Assembly: GCA_964651435.1 (NCBI GenBank)
Contig: CAZYVU010000038.1
Location: 1-29,063, forward strand
Length of the DNA: 29,063 nucleotides
Reading direction: 5' to 3'
Origin: CAZYVU01 sp964651435
GTDB taxonomy: Bacteria; Desulfobacterota; Syntrophorhabdia; Syntrophorhabdales; CAYQXL01
Below the pieces are notes generated by a model that saw nothing but the letters and a program-made list of their open reading frames with translations, did no database searches and was not told where the DNA came from. This document shows, one piece after another, positions 7,716-14,482 of the stretch. Position numbers and translations under genes: made by a program. The first letter of the stretch is position 1. Every line of letters starts with the position of its first letter.

Positions 7716-8390
7716 ATGACGGAAAGAATAAATCAAGTAGCCTGCCGGGCAACGATTTACTCGTTGCTCGCGCAGGCTGTCAACTATCCCGACGCCACGC
7801 TCATCGGGGACCTGACGGACGGAGGATTTACCGGAAGCCTTCTCGGCTCCTTTGCGGGCCTTGGCCTAAAGGTGGCTGCCGAGGATGTGGCCGCCCTCAA
7901 AGCCTATGAGGCAGGGGACGGAGAGGCGCCCGGCGACCGGTTGCTCGAGCTGGAGCGGGACTATACGCGCATGTGCTTTGCCTCGAAGCCCCGGCTTGTG
8001 TACCTCTTCGAGTCGGTCTACCGGGAAGGAAAGCTCTTTCAGGATTCGACCTTCGAGGTGGCCAGGCTCTATCTCGATGCCGGCCTCAAGGTGACGGAGG
8101 ATTTCAGGCTTCCGCCGGACCATATCGCTTTGGAGTTTGAGTTTATGGCCTACCTATGTTTTAATGAACACGGGGCCATAGAAGCGGGCGATGCGGCAAA
8201 GGCGGAGTACGCCGTCAGCCTCCAGAAGAAGATGCTCGGGCAACACGTGAGGCCTTTTGCACTTGCCTTCTCCGAGCGGCTGGGTGCCCACGCAAACACA
8301 GGCTTCTACAGGGCCATCGGCCGGCTGACGCAGCACCTTTTCTCGGGAAGGGGTCTCGAGCCCGGCGACGGTCTGAGCGAAGGCGAATAG
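7716..8390 (+). CDS. TorD/NarJ-like Mo-enzyme assembly chaperone
   Basis: This 224-residue, mainly helical, Cys-poor cytoplasmic protein carries the family hallmarks: E-x-x-DYTRMC followed by P....SVY, and later the PPDHIALEFEFMAYL block. TorD/NarJ/DmsD proteins bind the Tat signal or apo form of a specific molybdoenzyme, proofread it and hold back export until the cofactor is inserted. Its place directly after the catalytic and Fe-S genes makes the 4399 product its client. The start is 18 bases after the Fe-S subunit stop. No clear Shine-Dalgarno is visible there, which suggests coupling to upstream translation or low expression, as suits a chaperone. Confidence 0.9.
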   Translation: MTERINQVACRATIYSLLAQAVNYPDATLIGDLTDGGFTGSLLGSFAGLGLKVAAEDVAALKAYEAGDGEAPGDRLLELERDYTRMCFASKPRLVYLFESVYREGKLFQDSTFEVARLYLDAGLKVTEDFRLPPDHIALEFEFMAYLCFNEHGAIEAGDAAKAEYAVSLQKKMLGQHVRPFALAFSERLGAHANTGFYRAIGRLTQHLFSGRGLEPGDGLSEGE

Positions 8391-8411
8391 CCCCTTACAA
8401 GGAGGGAGTGT

Positions 8412-8612
8412 ATGTTCGGTCTCGGAATGCCCGAGCTCATCATCATTATGGTCATTGTGCTGCTCATTTTCGGGGCGGGCAAGCTTCCCGAGGTGGGGAG
8501 CTCCATCGGCAAGGCCATCAAGGGTTTTAAGAAGTCCGTAAAAGAGCCTGATGCCATAGACGTGACGCCCGACAAGGAAGAGCAGGGCAAAGAGAAGACA
8601 AAACAGGACTAA
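8412..8612 (+). CDS. tatA: TatA/E-type twin-arginine translocase subunit
   Basis: This 66-residue protein has the full TatA layout: short periplasmic start MFGLGMPELI, one transmembrane helix (about 7-23), the hinge FGAGKLPEVG, an amphipathic helix (GSSIGKAIKGFKKSVKE) and a charged tail. TatA forms the size-variable channel of the Tat system. A strong ribosome site (AAGGAGGGAG) precedes the ATG, 21 bases after the chaperone gene. A TatA dedicated to the operon fits export of the Tat-signal molybdoenzyme at 4399. TatC is not in the window and must be supplied from elsewhere. Confidence 0.95.
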   Translation: MFGLGMPELIIIMVIVLLIFGAGKLPEVGSSIGKAIKGFKKSVKEPDAIDVTPDKEEQGKEKTKQD

Positions 8613-8648
8613 GAGATAGGGCTCTACCTCTCAACGCAGTAAGGCTGC

Positions 8649-9485
8649 CTACAGCGTAACGTCCTCGGCCACACCGGCCCTGTCCTTCAGCACAGCGTCG
8701 ACTCTGGGCCAACTCACCTTATTTGATACGTTCAGCCGTTCGAGCAGAGACCGCACCTCGGCGTCCGGGTCCTTGAGCTTCCGGTACACATCGCGATGCA
8801 CCTCGAGGTAGACGCGGCCCTCTTCCGTCACCGTCGCCTTGATGGGCGCATAAATGATCTCTCCCTCCATATCGCGGGCCACCTTCTGATAGAAGGGTTC
8901 CATGTGCTCCGGGGCTACACGGATGCACCCATGGCTTCGAAATCGGTAAATGCTGCCCGGCCAAATGGTCTCATGGATAAGAATGCCGGGCATGGACGTC
9001 TTGAGGGCGTATCGCCCGAGCGGATTGTCGGGCCCCGGAGGCACCGTTACGAGCACCTCCTTTTCCTCCTGCTCCATCTTCCACTGCAGGGACCGGGGAA
9101 CGAACCATGTGGGGTCCTTTTCTTTGCCCGTGATCCTGAATGTGCCTTCAGGGGTCCTCCAGGTGTCGAGGCCCTTCCAGAATGGCATACCGAGCCCTAC
9201 GGGGAATGAGGCTTCAACCTTCCCCTTGTGAAAGAAATACAGGGTCCGGTCGGGTATGTTGATGAGAATGCCCTCATTCATCGTCTTCGGCACGATCTTC
9301 CTCGTATTGACCCTCAACTGTTGCCCGATACGCAGCCGGCTGTCGGGGCCCAGCGCGTTCCTCTTTTCAATAGAGGGTATGCTGACCCCGAGTCTGGCGC
9401 TGATGAGGTGGAGGGTATCGCCCTTCTGTACAACATAGATGGTATCGCCCCCAACGATTGTGGTGGTCGATGACCGGGCAGGCAA
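8649..9485 (-). CDS. LysM-L,D-transpeptidase (YkuD family)
   Basis: A LysM peptidoglycan-binding domain (about 15-60) is followed by a YkuD catalytic domain (about 70-215). The catalytic signature is complete: His171 and S184-H185-G186-C187-x-R189, with Cys187 as nucleophile. Such enzymes form 3-3 cross-links in peptidoglycan or attach proteins to it, in the periplasm. The 278-residue form begins at a TTG (9485) and lacks a signal. In the same frame, however, the DNA upstream to about 9551 encodes KRDVKG, then a Leu-rich core and LPLPARSS, an evident Sec signal peptide. No ATG, GTG or TTG opens that extension, although AGGAGG lies farther upstream (about 9567-9572). The real start is therefore unresolved: a non-standard start or a small sequence error near 9550. 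The gene is convergent with tatA. Confidence 0.9.
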   Translation of the reverse strand: MPARSSTTTIVGGDTIYVVQKGDTLHLISARLGVSIPSIEKRNALGPDSRLRIGQQLRVNTRKIVPKTMNEGILINIPDRTLYFFHKGKVEASFPVGLGMPFWKGLDTWRTPEGTFRITGKEKDPTWFVPRSLQWKMEQEEKEVLVTVPPGPDNPLGRYALKTSMPGILIHETIWPGSIYRFRSHGCIRVAPEHMEPFYQKVARDMEGEIIYAPIKATVTEEGRVYLEVHRDVYRKLKDPDAEVRSLLERLNVSNKVSWPRVDAVLKDRAGVAEDVTL

Positions 9486-9592
9486 AGGAAGGGTCAGAAC
9501 AAGACAGAGGAGTGAGAGAAAGGCAAGGAGTAGCCCTTTGACGTCACGTTTATAAAACCCTTCGCTCCTCCTAAAAGTTTGCGTTGAAATGA

Positions 9593-10249
9593 ATGACCTC
9601 CTGTGGGATACTCATATCACTCATTATGGGTCTCATCTGGCTTCTTTTCAAGAATCCGCTGGCCTTTGTCCTTGTGGCTGTGCCGCTTCTTTACTCCATT
9701 ATCATCCACGAGCTGGCTCACGGCTGGGTGGCGTACAAGATGGGAGATCCCACAGCCAAGTGGCTGGGCAGACTCTCCCTCAACCCTCTGAAGCACTTAG
9801 ACCCCATAGGGACGGCTATGCTGCTTATCGTCGGGTTCGGGTGGGCAAAGCCGGTACCTGTAAACTTTGCCAACCTCAGAGATCAGCGAAAGGGGCTTAT
9901 CTTTGTTTCCGCCGCGGGCATTACAGCCAACATCCTTGTGGCCTTCCTCGCCTACGCGCTCATGAGAATGCTTTCGTTAAGCCCTTTCGGCACAACCTTT
10001 ACCATACTCAATTACCTGGCGCAGATCAACATCATGCTTGCCGCCTTTAACCTTATCCCCATTCCCCCGCTCGACGGCTCCAAGATTCTCATGGGCTTCA
10101 CGTCCCGGCGCTTCCAGTACTCCCTGGCCCGCCTCGAACCCTATGGGCTCTTTATCATCGTGGGCCTGCTCTGGCTTGGCGTGCTCGATCCGCTCATCAG
10201 CTTTTTCCGGACCATCATTCTTTACGCCATTGACCTGGTCATCCCGTAG
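9593..10249 (+). CDS. M50-family (site-2-protease-like) membrane metalloprotease
   Basis: This 218-residue polytopic protein has the zinc motif H39-E40-x-x-H43 (IIHELAHGW) inside a hydrophobic segment and the third-ligand motif NLIPIPPLDG with Asp161. These are the two signatures of the short M50B intramembrane proteases related to SpoIVFB. The helices surrounding these motifs and the GRLSLNPLKHLDPIGT block are typical. Such proteases cleave membrane-embedded or signal-anchor substrates, often in regulated proteolysis; the substrate here is unknown. The upstream start at 9593 lacks a ribosome site. ATG 9626 (MGLIWLLFKN) is an equally likely start. It is divergent from the L,D-transpeptidase gene. 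Confidence 0.9.
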   Translation: MTSCGILISLIMGLIWLLFKNPLAFVLVAVPLLYSIIIHELAHGWVAYKMGDPTAKWLGRLSLNPLKHLDPIGTAMLLIVGFGWAKPVPVNFANLRDQRKGLIFVSAAGITANILVAFLAYALMRMLSLSPFGTTFTILNYLAQINIMLAAFNLIPIPPLDGSKILMGFTSRRFQYSLARLEPYGLFIIVGLLWLGVLDPLISFFRTIILYAIDLVIP

Positions 10250-10280
10250 CCCCGTTGCGAACCCCTTTCCCGAGACCTAA

Positions 10281-10562
10281 CTACTTGGCGCCGTAGTTCT
10301 TGGCCAGATAGTCCGTAATGGCCTTGGCTTCGTCGTCGGAGATGTTGGCGTTCTTTTTTGCCTTCATGCGTGCTACGGTGCTTTCCCAGTCTTTAGCCGC
10401 TTTCTTCTTTCCTTTTGCCCGGTCGCTCCCGTGGCAGGCGCTGCACTTCTTCTCGAAGACGGCTTGAGCGTCTCCGGCTGCCTTGTCCGGGGCTGCCATG
10501 ACCGGCAGGACCGTGGCCGCCACAAAAAGGGCGGCGGAAAGGATAGTAACCGTTTTTTTCAT
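10281..10562 (-). CDS. Small periplasmic monoheme cytochrome c
   Basis: This 93-residue protein has a Sec signal (MKKTVTILSAALFVAATVLP, cleavage near AA-APDKA), a single heme motif CSACH (about 40-44) and a downstream helix with Met candidates for the sixth ligand (VARMKAKK). The ending, DDEAKAITDYLAKNYGAK, is typical of class I cytochromes c of the c5/c551 type. A good ribosome site (AGGAGGTGGG) precedes the ATG. It is probably a soluble electron shuttle. The gene stands alone, convergent with the M50 protease, so its partners are not evident from context. Confidence 0.93.
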   Translation of the reverse strand: MKKTVTILSAALFVAATVLPVMAAPDKAAGDAQAVFEKKCSACHGSDRAKGKKKAAKDWESTVARMKAKKNANISDDEAKAITDYLAKNYGAK

Positions 10563-10693
10563 TACCCACCTCCTGCGTGATAAGATTTCCTATATCATAA
10601 TGGTTTACGTAGCTACTTGCAAGGGAAGTGACGGCGATTTGTAGTGGACTGGCCGAGGGGCGAGATGGTATAGATATTGCGTCGTAGGGTCAT

Positions 10694-10793
10694 NNNNNNN
10701 NNNNNNNNNNNNNNNNNNNNNNNNNNNNNNNNNNNNNNNNNNNNNNNNNNNNNNNNNNNNNNNNNNNNNNNNNNNNNNNNNNNNNNNNNNNNN
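10694..10793. other. Assembly gap of 100 N
   Basis: Exactly 100 undefined bases, a conventional scaffold-gap length, so the true distance is unknown. It removes the 5' part of the VKOR-like gene that follows. The 130 bases before it (10563-10693) hold only the upstream region of the cytochrome c gene. Confidence 0.98.
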
Positions 10794-10984
10794 TCGGGTT
10801 TCAGTTCTGGCACCAGACCTTTTGCCCCTACTGCCTCATCTTCGGCGCCCTTGTGGTCGGTTTGTTCGCCTACAACTTTCAGCGGCGCCTGATGGTTCCC
10901 GCCGCCGTTCTCGTTGTGGCGGGATTTCTCCTTTTTCTCATCTTCTTTAAGGGCTCCGTTGCCATAACGTTTGGGGTGGGGTAG
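10794..10984 (+). CDS. C-terminal fragment of a VKOR/DsbB-like membrane thiol oxidoreductase
   Basis: From the gap edge an open frame (beginning GFQFWHQTFCPYCLIFGALV) runs to a TAG at 10982-10984, giving 62 residues. It has two hydrophobic helices and the active-site motif F-C-P-Y-C in the first. A Cys-x-x-Cys at the start of a membrane helix followed by a short second helix resembles the end of bacterial vitamin K epoxide reductase homologues, which oxidise DsbA-like partners using quinone. Such an enzyme would help make disulfides in the many periplasmic Cys-rich proteins here. The gene is broken by the assembly gap, not necessarily in nature. Family assignment is moderate because only the tail is visible. 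Confidence 0.6.
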
Positions 10985-10997
10985 ATAACCGCAGTTG

Positions 10998-11036
10998 TTA
11001 GGTTCGTCTGGTTTGTTATGTTTGTTTGGTTGCCAA
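10998..11036 (+). repeat. TTTGTTATGTTTGTTTGG-type repeat downstream of the VKOR-like gene
   Basis: A T/G-rich block containing GGTTTGTTATGTTTGTTTGG begins 14 bases after the VKOR-like stop. Its copy lies at 20856-20879, about 20 bases after the stop of the 1160-residue protein, in the same orientation relative to the upstream gene. No hairpin is obvious. From here to 11243 no gene is recognisable; the open frames there are repeat-derived. Confidence 0.6.
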
Positions 11037-11243
11037 GCAAATGAGCCCGGGACGCGGGTAAGTGAGTGATTGAGTAAATTAAGTAGAAAGGTAAATGATA
11101 AAGAGCAGCCAGACCGTGGTGACGCCTTGCACCGACAGGTGTGGGATGGTTGCCCGGATACATAGAGTTGTGCTCCGGTAGCCGGGCAAGAAGGTTTTTC
11201 TTGGCGATCTCTGTGTGCTCAAGTGAACGAAGTGAACGGGCGA

Positions 11244-11458
11244 GAGGCGAGCCTCGAAGAGCGGTCCCTGTGGGACCTGAAAGAGCGCAGCCGGCAAGCC
11301 GTGCTGCTTGAGGAACGGGTACCTGGTACCCTTGAAGAGCGCTTCGCTTGAGGCTTAATACATCAAGGCCGTCAGGCCGGTCATCAAGTGAGCGGCAGCG
11401 AACACTCTTCAAGGCCCTGAGGGGGCCGCTCATGAAGCAGGGCGCCTGCATTGCCCTG
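11244..11458. repeat. Array of eight distinct small hairpins with shared linkers, copy 2
   Basis: Eight inverted repeats follow in tandem: GAGGC/GCCTC (11244-11255), GGTCCC/GGGACC (11263-11277), CAGCCGGC/GCCGTGCTG (11288-11306), GGGTACC/GGTACCC (11317-11331), AGCG/CGCT (11338-11348), GGCC/GGCC (11367-11378), GGCCC/GGGCC (11413-11427) and CAGGGC/GCCCTG (11438-11458). Linkers recur in variants of GAAGAGCG, CTTGAGG, CATCAAG and CTCATGAAG. Stem sequences are unrelated to each other, so this is not a direct-repeat array. Similar sequence continues to about 11570 and appears to supply the 3' end of nagA. The surrounding 10985-11461 has no convincing gene. Confidence 0.65.
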
Positions 11459-11461
11459 CGC

Positions 11462-12466
11462 TCACCCTCTGAGCTTGAGGTAGTGGCGCTGGTTCGACGA
11501 AGTGACCCTGGCGACGAACCCCTTATCGTATCCTAAACCCAAAAGGCGGTCCGACGATTGCCGAAGGGTAAGGCTGCCGCCCCGGAGGCGGTCCTGTGCG
11601 TCTGAAAGGCCTGCTTCCGGCGACCGGGTCCCCGTCTCTTTCACCGAGTCGGAGACAATCATGATGCGGTCATGACCCTTTACTGAGAAGATGAGCTCAA
11701 GCGCCTCCTCGTGGAGGTGAAAAGGGTCGGCGATGATCTCGACATAAATGTCGGCATTGCGGAGGGCAAAGCCCGCCAGGCCTGGCTCGCGGTGGTGGAA
11801 GCCCCTCATGGCGTTGAAGAGGTGGGTCACGCCGCGAGCCCCAGCGTGGTAGCCCGCCTCGGCTTCAGCGAAGGTGGCGTCGGAGTGGCCCATGCCGGCG
11901 ATGATGCCCTTGTCAGTCAAGGAGCGGATGAGGTTGAGGGCGCCGGGAAGCTCGGGCGCCACGGTGATGATCCCGACAATCTCCTCAAAGCCGTCGAGCA
12001 GCCGGTCGAGGTCGTAGGCCGAAGGCGTAAGGAACGATGCGGCATCGAGCGCGCCGGCCCGCAAGGGATTGAGAAACGGCCCCTCAAGATGCGCGCCCAA
12101 GATCCTCGCAGGCGCTTTGGTTACAACCTCTCCAGTCGAAAGCGGCCGTGATCTGTAATTCGTAATTCGTGATTCGAGACAGGCAGGACTTCTATCTTCT
12201 CCAATTCTCTTCTCCCCTGCGCCTTCCTCCGAACTCCGCTTGTCCCGTCGCAGGCGGGGAACTCCGAACTCCGAACTCTGACACTCCATTGCCCCCTTGA
12301 CGGCCAGCAGGTTTGCCCGCATCGTGTCGATAGGTTGCGGATATATGGTCAACATGATTGCGTCTGTCCCGGCGGCGCCGTGGAGATCTGCGATTCTCAG
12401 GATATCGTCGGGGTTCTCGGTCCTGGTGTCAAGGCCTCCCAAACCATGGCTGTGAATGTCGATCAT
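11462..12466 (-). pseudogene. nagA: N-acetylglucosamine-6-phosphate deacetylase, probably damaged
   Basis: The open frame (334 codons) contains the NagA amidohydrolase core: H5-x-H7 (MIDIHSHG), E128 in AHLEGPFLNP, H194 in GMGHSDATF, H215 in THLFNAMRGFHHREPG and the catalytic D273 in VSDSVK. NagA removes acetate from GlcNAc-6-P in amino-sugar and cell-wall recycling. Three things are wrong. It begins directly at the metal motif, without the usual N-terminal beta-sandwich residues. Residues about 63-117 are an in-frame insertion built from intergenic repeat families. The end after GGSLTL does not resemble NagA and reads through the hairpin-array sequence, so the C-terminal beta domain is missing. 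Its ATG overlaps the sfsA stop (ATGA, 12463-12466). All metal and catalytic residues survive, so residual function cannot be excluded, but I judge decay more likely. Confidence 0.75.
12116..12280 (-). repeat. In-frame repeat insertion within nagA
   Basis: This stretch of about 165 bases (55 codons) lies between the conserved AVKGAME and ARILGAHLEGP segments of NagA. It contains plus-strand TAATTCGTAATTCGTGATTC (about 12156-12175), heptamers AACTCCG (12258-12280) and a composite element at 12227-12264 that recurs at 20952-20989. Its length is a multiple of three and it contains no stop, so the frame is kept. Boundaries are approximate. Confidence 0.7.
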
Positions 12467-13611
12467 TGCTCCGCCGATAGCTGTTGCTCCAGGTCGGCCA
12501 TGCGCAGTCCGTAGAGCATGTCGACGAAGGGGGTCGAGGAGAGCGGATTATCGTCGAGGCCGAACAGATGGCTTTCGCAGCGGCAGTCGGAGCAGCCGAA
12601 GCCCTTCACCGACCATTGGGTGACGCCCTCGACGGCGCGGGCCACGGCACACTCTATCCTCTGGGGGCTTCGAATGGGCAGGACCTTAACGACCTCGGCC
12701 TGGGCCCGCAGGTAATCGATGTGCCAGTGCAGTGTCTTGGTGAGGCGTCGGTGCCGCTCTACCCTGGCCGTCAGCCCCTTCATGGCTGAGCCGACGTAGA
12801 GGTAGAAGCCTTTCCGAAAGGGGATCTCGCCCAGCTCCCCCACCGTGATCCGTCTGTCCTCCCGGAGCCGCAGGATGACGAGATAGGATCCCCTGTCGCG
12901 AGCATGTGTCTCGATGGCGTCCCACGGGATGGTCAGTTCCCGCACGTCATCGCTCAAACCCAGATCGTCGTTCCACGAGACGGTTACGGCCTTGACCATG
13001 ATTCCCCGGCCCACCGTGAGGAGGTTTTGGCAGAAGGCCAGGTCCGTATGGTGCTCCGGCATGAAGAAGCGGGCGTGAGGCCAGTTGACGACGAAGAGAA
13101 CGCCGGCCCCCATCCCATCCCGCGCGTGGCCGGCAAGGTCAAGGAGGTGGCGGCTCCCCCGGTCCGTCAGCGCGTCGGGGAACATGGCGAGCGATCGCCA
13201 AAAGAGCGTGCAGTTCTTCACCTCAAGGAGGAACGGCCTGCCACGGCGCTCCAGAAGAAAGTCGAAGCGGCTGTTTCCGTAAGTAGCCTCGCGCCGGACG
13301 ACGACCGCATCCTCCAGTCCCGGAACAAGTCTCCGGCGCAGCAGGTGCTCCGCCACGTCGTTCGTTTTGTGCGTGTGGAGGAGTATGGGAACGCCGTCCT
13401 TGATGACGGCCGTGGCCGTGTAGGGGAACTTGACGGCGCCACGGTTTCGGGCGAGCAGGAGGTCTGCGCCGGGACGAAAGAGCTCCCAGAGCCTGCCCGG
13501 GTTGGGCAGGTATGCCGCCGTGACCCTGCCGCCCACCTGGCAGTTCACCACAAACCTGTTCGGCCGGTCGATGAACGTCGCCCGCACCGCCTCTCCCTCG
13601 ATCAACCGCAT
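12463..13611 (-). CDS. sfsA: SfsA nuclease-fold protein fused to a DUF123 (GIY-YIG-like) domain
   Basis: The protein has 382 residues. Residues 1-235 are SfsA (family length about 230): RPNRFVVNCQV, YLPNPGRLWEL and FPDALTDRGSRHLLDL are its conserved blocks. The PD-(D/E)xK-type residues D117 (SRFDFLLE), E130 and K132 (LLEVKN) are present. Residues 240-352 form a DUF123 domain of the GIY-YIG type: GSYLVILRL, GFYLYVGSAMKGLTARVERH, and a Cys cluster GCSDCRCESH near its end. SfsA was first described as a sugar-fermentation stimulator and has a nuclease fold; its physiological role is unclear. Two nuclease-like domains in one chain suggest a nucleic-acid role. The ATG lies 5 bases after a TATAAT box with no ribosome site, suggesting a leaderless mRNA. 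The stop overlaps the nagA start. Confidence 0.93.
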   Translation of the reverse strand: MRLIEGEAVRATFIDRPNRFVVNCQVGGRVTAAYLPNPGRLWELFRPGADLLLARNRGAVKFPYTATAVIKDGVPILLHTHKTNDVAEHLLRRRLVPGLEDAVVVRREATYGNSRFDFLLERRGRPFLLEVKNCTLFWRSLAMFPDALTDRGSRHLLDLAGHARDGMGAGVLFVVNWPHARFFMPEHHTDLAFCQNLLTVGRGIMVKAVTVSWNDDLGLSDDVRELTIPWDAIETHARDRGSYLVILRLREDRRITVGELGEIPFRKGFYLYVGSAMKGLTARVERHRRLTKTLHWHIDYLRAQAEVVKVLPIRSPQRIECAVARAVEGVTQWSVKGFGCSDCRCESHLFGLDDNPLSSTPFVDMLYGLRMADLEQQLSAEQ

Positions 13612-13616
13612 GCCAG

Positions 13617-13625
13617 ATTATAGCA
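13617..13625 (-). promoter_or_regulatory. Extended -10 promoter abutting the sfsA start
   Basis: On the minus strand TGCTATAAT matches an extended -10 element (TGnTATAAT). Its last base is 5 nucleotides before the ATG of sfsA, so transcription would start at about the A of the start codon. A good -35 hexamer is not visible at the usual spacing, as is common for extended -10 promoters. No Shine-Dalgarno lies between. Confidence 0.55.
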
Positions 13626-13714
13626 GATCGTGGAAATAGAAGCTGAAAATTCCCGTTGCCTTCAGGCCCCCGTTGTGAAAGAATGGACACATACGTTAAG
13701 GTGTTGGTCGGGCC

Positions 13715-14482
13715 TTGTATGGGCCCGGGTCCGTGGAAAACGGTTTAACGATGGAACGCATGAAATTGGATCGCTGGCGGCAGAACGAACTCGATGAGCT
13801 CTTGAGAAAGGCGTCGGCAATGGGGGCTATTGACGAGCGGATCGCCTTCCTCTCGGAGCGGTTCCTCGGGACGCCTTACCAGGAGGGGACGCTTGTCGGA
13901 GATGCGCGGACGCCGGAGCAGTTCGTCGTCAACTTGGCCGCCGTCGATTGCTTCACCTTTCTCGACTACGTGGAGGCCATGCGGCTTTCCGAATCATTCG
14001 ACACATTTGTAGTGAATCTAAAATGCATCAGATACCGGGATGGGCTGGTCACCTACGCCACGCGCCGTCACTTCTTCACAGACTGGCTTCCGGCGCGGCC
14101 TCCCCACGTTCAGGACGCGACAGACCTCGTGGCGGGAGGGGGACACGTTGCCGTCCTCAAGCACCTGAACCGTAAGGCAGACGGCGGCCTGTTTCTGGAA
14201 GGCCTTGGTGTTCAAAGGAGAACGGTTGCCTACATCCCGGCCGTATCACTTGATGCAGAAATGACTCGGCGACTCAGGACGGGCGACTATGTGGGGATAT
14301 TTGCCGCTGAAGAAGGCCTCGATGTGTCCCACGTCGGCATAGCCATCCGGTCGGACGAGGGTGTTCTTCTGAGGCACGCCTCGTCACGGCAACATCGGCG
14401 GGCCGTTGTCGACGAGCGTCTGACCGACTACCTGGCTGACCGACCGGGCATTATTGTTGTGAGACCCTTGACGGCCCGGTAG
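13715..14482 (+). CDS. DUF1460 NlpC/P60-like amidase/peptidase
   Basis: The N-terminal helical part (about 15-75) is followed by an NlpC/P60-type papain-fold core. The catalytic Cys lies in AAVDCFTFLDYVEAM and the catalytic His in LDVSHVGIAI, the spacing expected of DUF1460. Relatives cleave peptidoglycan stem peptides or act as muramoyl-alanine amidase-like enzymes. No Sec signal or lipobox is seen, so it is probably cytoplasmic and could act on recycled muropeptides brought in by AmpG, encoded nearby. Start candidates are the 13715 ATG and ATG 13751 (MERMKLDRWRQNELDELL); the latter begins at the conserved region and is more likely. Its last 55 bases overlap the end of the convergent methyltransferase gene. 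Confidence 0.85.
   Translation: MYGPGSVENGLTMERMKLDRWRQNELDELLRKASAMGAIDERIAFLSERFLGTPYQEGTLVGDARTPEQFVVNLAAVDCFTFLDYVEAMRLSESFDTFVVNLKCIRYRDGLVTYATRRHFFTDWLPARPPHVQDATDLVAGGGHVAVLKHLNRKADGGLFLEGLGVQRRTVAYIPAVSLDAEMTRRLRTGDYVGIFAAEEGLDVSHVGIAIRSDEGVLLRHASSRQHRRAVVDERLTDYLADRPGIIVVRPLTAR

Noticed and set aside
8612..8632. Terminator between tatA and the L,D-transpeptidase gene
   Set aside because: AGAGATAG/CTACCTCT can form an imperfect stem but no T run follows on either strand.
10879..11451. 190-codon minus-strand open frame
   Set aside because: Composed of repeat and hairpin-array sequence (for example NQTNITNQTN), and it overlaps the VKOR-like tail.
11244..11458. Integron attC array or CRISPR
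   Set aside because: No integrase core sites, no gene cassettes, no constant repeat of 20-40 bp; stems are all different.
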